From: a bacterium
GTDB lineage: Bacteria; Bacillota; Bacilli; Lactobacillales; Streptococcaceae
Length of the DNA: 64,000 bases
NCBI GenBank assembly: GCA_905221545.1
Contig: CAJNDO010000001.1
Location: 124,001-188,000, forward strand
Reading direction: 5' to 3'
Below the pieces are notes generated by a model that did not search any database, was not told where the DNA came from, and worked only from the letters and a program-made list of their open reading frames with translations. Positions within the stretch are counted from its first letter, which is position 1. Each line of letters opens with the position of its first letter. This document shows positions 59,120 to 64,000 of the stretch, in pieces. Both the position numbers and the translations under genes were made by a program.

Positions 59120-60775
59120 ATGTCATTTGACGGATTTTTTTTACACCACATGGTTGAGGAATTGCGAAGAGAGTTAGTGAACGGTCGCATCCAGAAAATC
59201 AATCAACCTTTTGAACAAGAGTTGGTCTTGCAAATCCGTAGCAATCGCCAAAGTCATCGCCTGCTCCTTTCTGCCCATCCAGTTTTTGGACGCATTCAGC
59301 TGACCCAAACAACTTTTGAAAACCCAGCCCAGCCTTCTACCTTTATCATGGTTTTGAGAAAGTATTTACAGGGGGCTCTGATTGAGTCGATTGAGCAAGT
59401 GGAAAATGACCGCATTGTGGAAATCACGGTTTCCAATAAAAACGAGATTGGAGACCATATCCAGGCTACCTTGATTATCGAAATCATGGGTAAACACAGT
59501 AATATTCTACTAGTCGATAAAAGTAGCCATAAAATCCTCGAAGTTATCAAACACGTCGGCTTTTCACAAAACAGCTACCGCACTTTACTTCCGGGATCAA
59601 CCTATATCGCTCCGCCAAGCACGGACTCGCTCAATCCTTTCACGATCAAGGACGAGAAACTCTTTGAAATCCTGCAAACACAGGAAACGACAGCTAAACA
59701 TCTTCAAAGCCTCTTTCAAGGTCTGGGACGCGATACGGCAAATGAATTGGAAAACATTCTGGTTAGTGATAAACTATCTACTTTCCGTAGCTTTTTCAAT
59801 CAAGAAACCAAGCCATGCTTGACTGAGACTTCCTTCAGTCCAGTTCCTTTTGCAAATCAGGTGGGAGAGCTTTTTACCAGTCTTTCTGATTTGCTGGACA
59901 CTTACTATAAGGACAAGGCTGAACGCGACCGCGTCAAACAGCAAGCCAGTGAACTGATTCGTCGTGTTGAAAATGAACTTCAAAAAAACCGCCACAAACT
60001 CAAAAAACAAGAAAAAGAGTTACTGGCGACAGACGATGCGGAGGAATTTCGCCAAAAGGGTGAATTGCTAACAACCTTCCTCCATCAAGTTCCTAACGAC
60101 CAAGACCAGGTTATCCTAGACAACTACTACACTAATCAACCTATCACAATTGCTCTTGATAAAGCCTTGACTCCCAACCAGAATGCCCAACGCTATTTTA
60201 AACGTTACCAGAAACTAAAAGAAGCTGTCAAATACTTGACTGATCTGATTGAAGAAACAAAGGCAACCATTCTCTATCTGGAAAGTGTGGAGACCGTCCT
60301 CAACCAAGCTGGGCTGGAAGAAATCGCTGAAATACGTGAAGAATTGATTCAAACCGGCTTTATCCGTAGAAGACAGCGGGAGAAAATCCAGAAACGCAAA
60401 AAACCAGAACAATATCTAGCAAGCGATGGCAAAACCATCATCTATGTTGGCCGAAACAACCTACAAAACGAGGAACTAACCTTTAAAATGGCCCGCAAGG
60501 AGGAACTTTGGTTCCATGCCAAGGATATTCCTGGAAGCCATGTTGTCATCTCAGGCAATCTTGACCCATCTGATGAAGTCAAGACAGACGCAGCAGAACT
60601 TGCAGCCTACTTCTCTCAAGGTCGCCTGTCAAATCTGGTCCAGGTAGATATGATTGAAGTCAAGAAACTCAACAAACCAACTGGTGGAAAACCTGGCTTT
60701 GTCACTTACACAGGACAAAAGACCCTCCGTGTCACACCAGACCCCGAAAAAATCGCATCCATGAAAAAATCCTGA
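59120..60775 (+). CDS. pavA: RqcH/PavA-family NFACT protein (Rqc2 homolog, fibronectin-binding)
   Basis: Homologue of RqcH/Rqc2, which adds alanine tails to nascent chains on obstructed 50S subunits in ribosome quality control. In pneumococci it is named PavA and is also reported as a fibronectin-binding virulence factor without signal peptide or anchor. The 551 residues start MSFDGFFLHHMVEELRRELV (NFACT-N). A coiled-coil centre follows (AERDRVKQQASELIRRVENELQKNRHKLKKQEKE), then the NFACT-R domain (KELWFHAKDIPGSHVVI-type, read here as EELWFHAKDIPGSHVV). Start at 59120 has AAGGAGAG upstream. It ends in a terminator that overlaps its stop codon. Confidence 0.95.
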   Translation: MSFDGFFLHHMVEELRRELVNGRIQKINQPFEQELVLQIRSNRQSHRLLLSAHPVFGRIQLTQTTFENPAQPSTFIMVLRKYLQGALIESIEQVENDRIVEITVSNKNEIGDHIQATLIIEIMGKHSNILLVDKSSHKILEVIKHVGFSQNSYRTLLPGSTYIAPPSTDSLNPFTIKDEKLFEILQTQETTAKHLQSLFQGLGRDTANELENILVSDKLSTFRSFFNQETKPCLTETSFSPVPFANQVGELFTSLSDLLDTYYKDKAERDRVKQQASELIRRVENELQKNRHKLKKQEKELLATDDAEEFRQKGELLTTFLHQVPNDQDQVILDNYYTNQPITIALDKALTPNQNAQRYFKRYQKLKEAVKYLTDLIEETKATILYLESVETVLNQAGLEEIAEIREELIQTGFIRRRQREKIQKRKKPEQYLASDGKTIIYVGRNNLQNEELTFKMARKEELWFHAKDIPGSHVVISGNLDPSDEVKTDAAELAAYFSQGRLSNLVQVDMIEVKKLNKPTGGKPGFVTYTGQKTLRVTPDPEKIASMKKS

Positions 60776-60799
60776 TTCGACTTGAAATCAGGATTTTTA
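60768..60799 (+). terminator. rqcH/pavA terminator
   Basis: 10-base stem AATCCTGATT / AATCAGGATT with an 8-base loop, then TTTT. It overlaps the gene's TGA stop. Confidence 0.9.
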
Positions 60800-60802
60800 G
60801 CT

Positions 60803-60955
60803 TATACTCTTCGAAAATCTCTTCAAACCACGTCAACGTCGCCTTGCCGTATATATGTGACTGACTTCGTCAGTCTTATCTACAACCTCAAAACACTGTT
60901 TTGAGCAACCTGCGGCTAGTTTCCTAGTTTGCTCTTTGATTTTCATTGAGTATTA
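60803..60955 (+). repeat. BOX element, boxA-boxB-boxC
   Basis: boxA TATACTCTTCGAAAATC...CGTCGCCTTGCCGTA; boxB GACTGACTTCGTCAGTC...CAAAACACTGTTTTGAG; boxC CAACCTGCGGCTAG...TTCATTGAGTATTA. One copy of each unit. It fills the gap between the pavA terminator and lytB. Confidence 0.95.
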
Positions 60956-60981
60956 TACTCAAATCATATCCAATTATAGGA

Positions 60982-62688
60982 CTAATCTTTGCCACCTAGT
61001 TTTTCATTGATTTTCATCATCACACTAGCAATTTTTTCGCCCCAATAAGGGTCTGAGGCATATTCTACATTCATACCAGACGCCTTGTTTCCAAGGAAGG
61101 TTCTGCCCCTATCGATATAATTTTCCTTAATCCACTTGGTTGCACCTAAAATTCCCTTATCCACATCGTCAAATGTCTTGGCAGAAAGGTATGGAGTCGT
61201 ATCATAGGCTGTAATTCCAAAGAAATTATTCTTATCTTTGGCAATCTTACTTCGTCCCCAGTCACTTTCTAAGGCACTATGGGCAAGGAGATAGAGGGCA
61301 TTGATATGGTAATGTTCTTCGGCTTCCTTAAAAGTAGCGCCCTTGTTCTCCAAAAGGCTATTGTTAATGTTTAGCAGACTAAATACCTTATCCAAGTCTT
61401 CAGCACTATAGTTTGTAGTCTCTGTCAAATCTTTGAAAAGGAAGGGATTTTCAAGATTAAAACCATCAAAATGCAGGCCATCTGCCGAATAATATTTCTT
61501 GCCTACTTCCATATCAGAAAGATGAGAAGCTACTGGGATACTAGCATTCTGAGCCACATAGTGATAAAAACGGTGGCCATCACTTTCATAATAAGGGATA
61601 AAATCCTTACTAGCATCTAGTGCTTGTAAATCTTCTGTTTTCATATAGCCTGACAAACCAGAAATAGTAATAGCCAGGCGCTTATCATCACTCTTTCTAT
61701 CCTTGTCTAGCCAGACGACACTACCTTGCGATATATAGGAGAGCTTTTCACCATCTGCATCATAAACATTTGCTGTGACAGGAAGGACCTGATAATAATC
61801 AGAGCTAGTCTTGGACTCCTTATGCCATTTTCCATCGTTTCCTAGCTGATGACCATCAATAGTCTCATTTTTTGCCATGTAGCCAGCAGATTTGAAGTAG
61901 TACCAGGCTTGACTATGAGAATCATAGACCCATTCTTTTTCAGCCATTTTGCCATCAGATTTGAGGTAAAACCATGATTCTTTATCCAAAATCCATTCAT
62001 TGGCTGCCATATAGCCTCCGGATTTTAGATAATAATAGTGACCATTTTCGAAAATCCATTCTTTATCAGCATGATTTCCATTTTCTTTAATGTAAAACCA
62101 AGATTGGTATTGTTTGTCAAAAAGCCAACCTTTCTGTACTTTGGCACCACTAGCATTCACATAAGCCTGGTCAATCCACTGACTTGTCAGTAAATAACCA
62201 CCGGATTTGAAATAATAGTCCTTCCCTTTAATTTGGAGCCATTCTTTCTCTGCATGCTGTCCATCTGCTTTGATATAAAACCAAGCATCGTATTGAGAAT
62301 CAAAGACCCAATCTTCTATTACTTTGGCACCTGTTTCACCAACATAGGAAGTTCCTACCCAAGCATTTCTTTTCATCTTTCCATTTTGGTCAAGATAGTA
62401 GAAGGCTCCCTTGTCTTCTATCCATTCTGACTTGGCCATATAGCCACCAGATTTGAGGTAAAAATAGTCGTCACCTTGCTTCAGCCATTCATTTTCAGCA
62501 TAGTTGGCATCTTCTTTTATATAAAACCAAGACTGATACTGAGCATCAAAAACCCACTCATTAGCTACTTGACTACCATCTGCTTTCAGATACTGTTTAC
62601 CTTGCCAAGTGCCATCGCTAGCCATTGCACTCTCTGGTCTGGCTAAGAAAAATAGCAGGGCTAAAAAAATAAATCTCAATTTCTTCAT
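60982..62688 (-). CDS. lytB: LytB endo-beta-N-acetylglucosaminidase, choline-binding
   Basis: Secreted GH73 hydrolase that separates daughter cells after division. About 568 residues: signal peptide MKKLRFIFLALLFFLA...AMA, then about 12-13 choline-binding repeats (for example WFYIKEDANYAENEWL, YYLKSGGYMAANEWI), an SH3-like linker, and the GH73 catalytic domain with AHSALESDWGRSKIAKDKNNFFG, where Glu of ALES is the likely catalytic acid. The repeat number is lower than I recall for pneumococcal LytB (about 15-18). Start at 62688 is chosen because GAGGA lies upstream and the ATG at 62715 is at the predicted transcription start. Confidence 0.94.
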   Translation of the reverse strand: MKKLRFIFLALLFFLARPESAMASDGTWQGKQYLKADGSQVANEWVFDAQYQSWFYIKEDANYAENEWLKQGDDYFYLKSGGYMAKSEWIEDKGAFYYLDQNGKMKRNAWVGTSYVGETGAKVIEDWVFDSQYDAWFYIKADGQHAEKEWLQIKGKDYYFKSGGYLLTSQWIDQAYVNASGAKVQKGWLFDKQYQSWFYIKENGNHADKEWIFENGHYYYLKSGGYMAANEWILDKESWFYLKSDGKMAEKEWVYDSHSQAWYYFKSAGYMAKNETIDGHQLGNDGKWHKESKTSSDYYQVLPVTANVYDADGEKLSYISQGSVVWLDKDRKSDDKRLAITISGLSGYMKTEDLQALDASKDFIPYYESDGHRFYHYVAQNASIPVASHLSDMEVGKKYYSADGLHFDGFNLENPFLFKDLTETTNYSAEDLDKVFSLLNINNSLLENKGATFKEAEEHYHINALYLLAHSALESDWGRSKIAKDKNNFFGITAYDTTPYLSAKTFDDVDKGILGATKWIKENYIDRGRTFLGNKASGMNVEYASDPYWGEKIASVMMKINEKLGGKD

Positions 62689-62718
62689 TAACTTTCTTCC
62701 TCTGTTCTTACTCATTTC

Positions 62719-62727
62719 ATTGTATCA
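62719..62727 (-). promoter_or_regulatory. lytB promoter, extended -10
   Basis: TGATACAAT on the minus strand, about 30 bases before the chosen lytB ATG. Confidence 0.65.
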
Positions 62728-62786
62728 AAATTCTCTATAATCAACATTACAAACTAATAAAAAATCAAGAACAGATTGATTGCAGT

Positions 62787-64000
<1,214 letters not shown>

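Overview
The window is a chromosomal segment of a mitis-group Streptococcus, most likely S. mitis or a very close relative of S. pneumoniae. The evidence is the gene set (pavA/rqcH, choline-binding lytB, cpoA, pmrA, coiA behind a cin-box), two BOX elements, frequent extended -10 promoters (TGnTATAAT), and proteins that read almost like their pneumococcal counterparts from memory. No tRNA, rRNA, CRISPR array or intact insertion sequence was seen.

Layout. 1-2.6 kb: the N-terminal 464 codons of gyrA and divergent ldh. 2.6-8.6 kb: pyk, pfkA and dnaE on the minus strand, separated from ldh by a short stretch holding a possible integrase remnant. 8.7-26.5 kb: one giant minus-strand gene for a 5,908-residue wall-anchored adhesin. 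It has a YSIRK-type signal, a CshA-like N-terminal part, about 13 Mub B2-like and 9 Mub B1/MucBP-like modules and an LPNTG anchor. Its promoter carries a run of ten G in the -35/-10 spacer, so it is probably phase-variable. 26.7-30 kb: pepX, a decayed tandem copy of the pepX 3' end, and argR. 30-34.3 kb: obgE, three small genes, and two glycolipid glycosyltransferases including cpoA. 34.5-37.8 kb: dnaG, rpoD and a DUF59/MIP18-family gene, ending at a BOX element. 37.9-40.9 kb: a three-gene ABC importer behind a T-box riboswitch with a probable Trp specifier. 41-45 kb: ppc and ftsW. 45-49.6 kb: coiA, pepF, an O-methyltransferase and prsA. 49.6-50.4 kb: a hicAB toxin-antitoxin cassette bracketed by direct repeats that each hold a terminator and a cin-box. 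50.4-54.4 kb: secG, rnr, smpB and a TehB-like methyltransferase. 54.4-59 kb: ybeY, dgkA, era, mutM, coaE, pmrA and rpmG, tightly packed with overlapping stops and starts. 59.1-64 kb: rqcH/pavA, a BOX element, lytB, pyrDB and the 3' part of pyrK.

Most genes are housekeeping: glycolysis, replication, translation quality control, wall synthesis, membrane lipids and pyrimidine synthesis. The accessory content is the giant adhesin between dnaE and pepX and the hicAB insertion at the coiA promoter. The hicAB insertion duplicated the junction it entered, so a competence (ComX/SigX) promoter box now lies upstream of the toxin-antitoxin pair as well as upstream of coiA. From recalled pneumococcal gene order, the window joins blocks that lie apart in S. 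pneumoniae (gyrA-ldh; pyk to argR; obgE to ftsW; prsA to pyrK), so large rearrangements separate the two chromosomes.

All calls come from reading the sequence. No database search, alignment or structure prediction was run, and product names rest on recognised motifs and remembered homologues.
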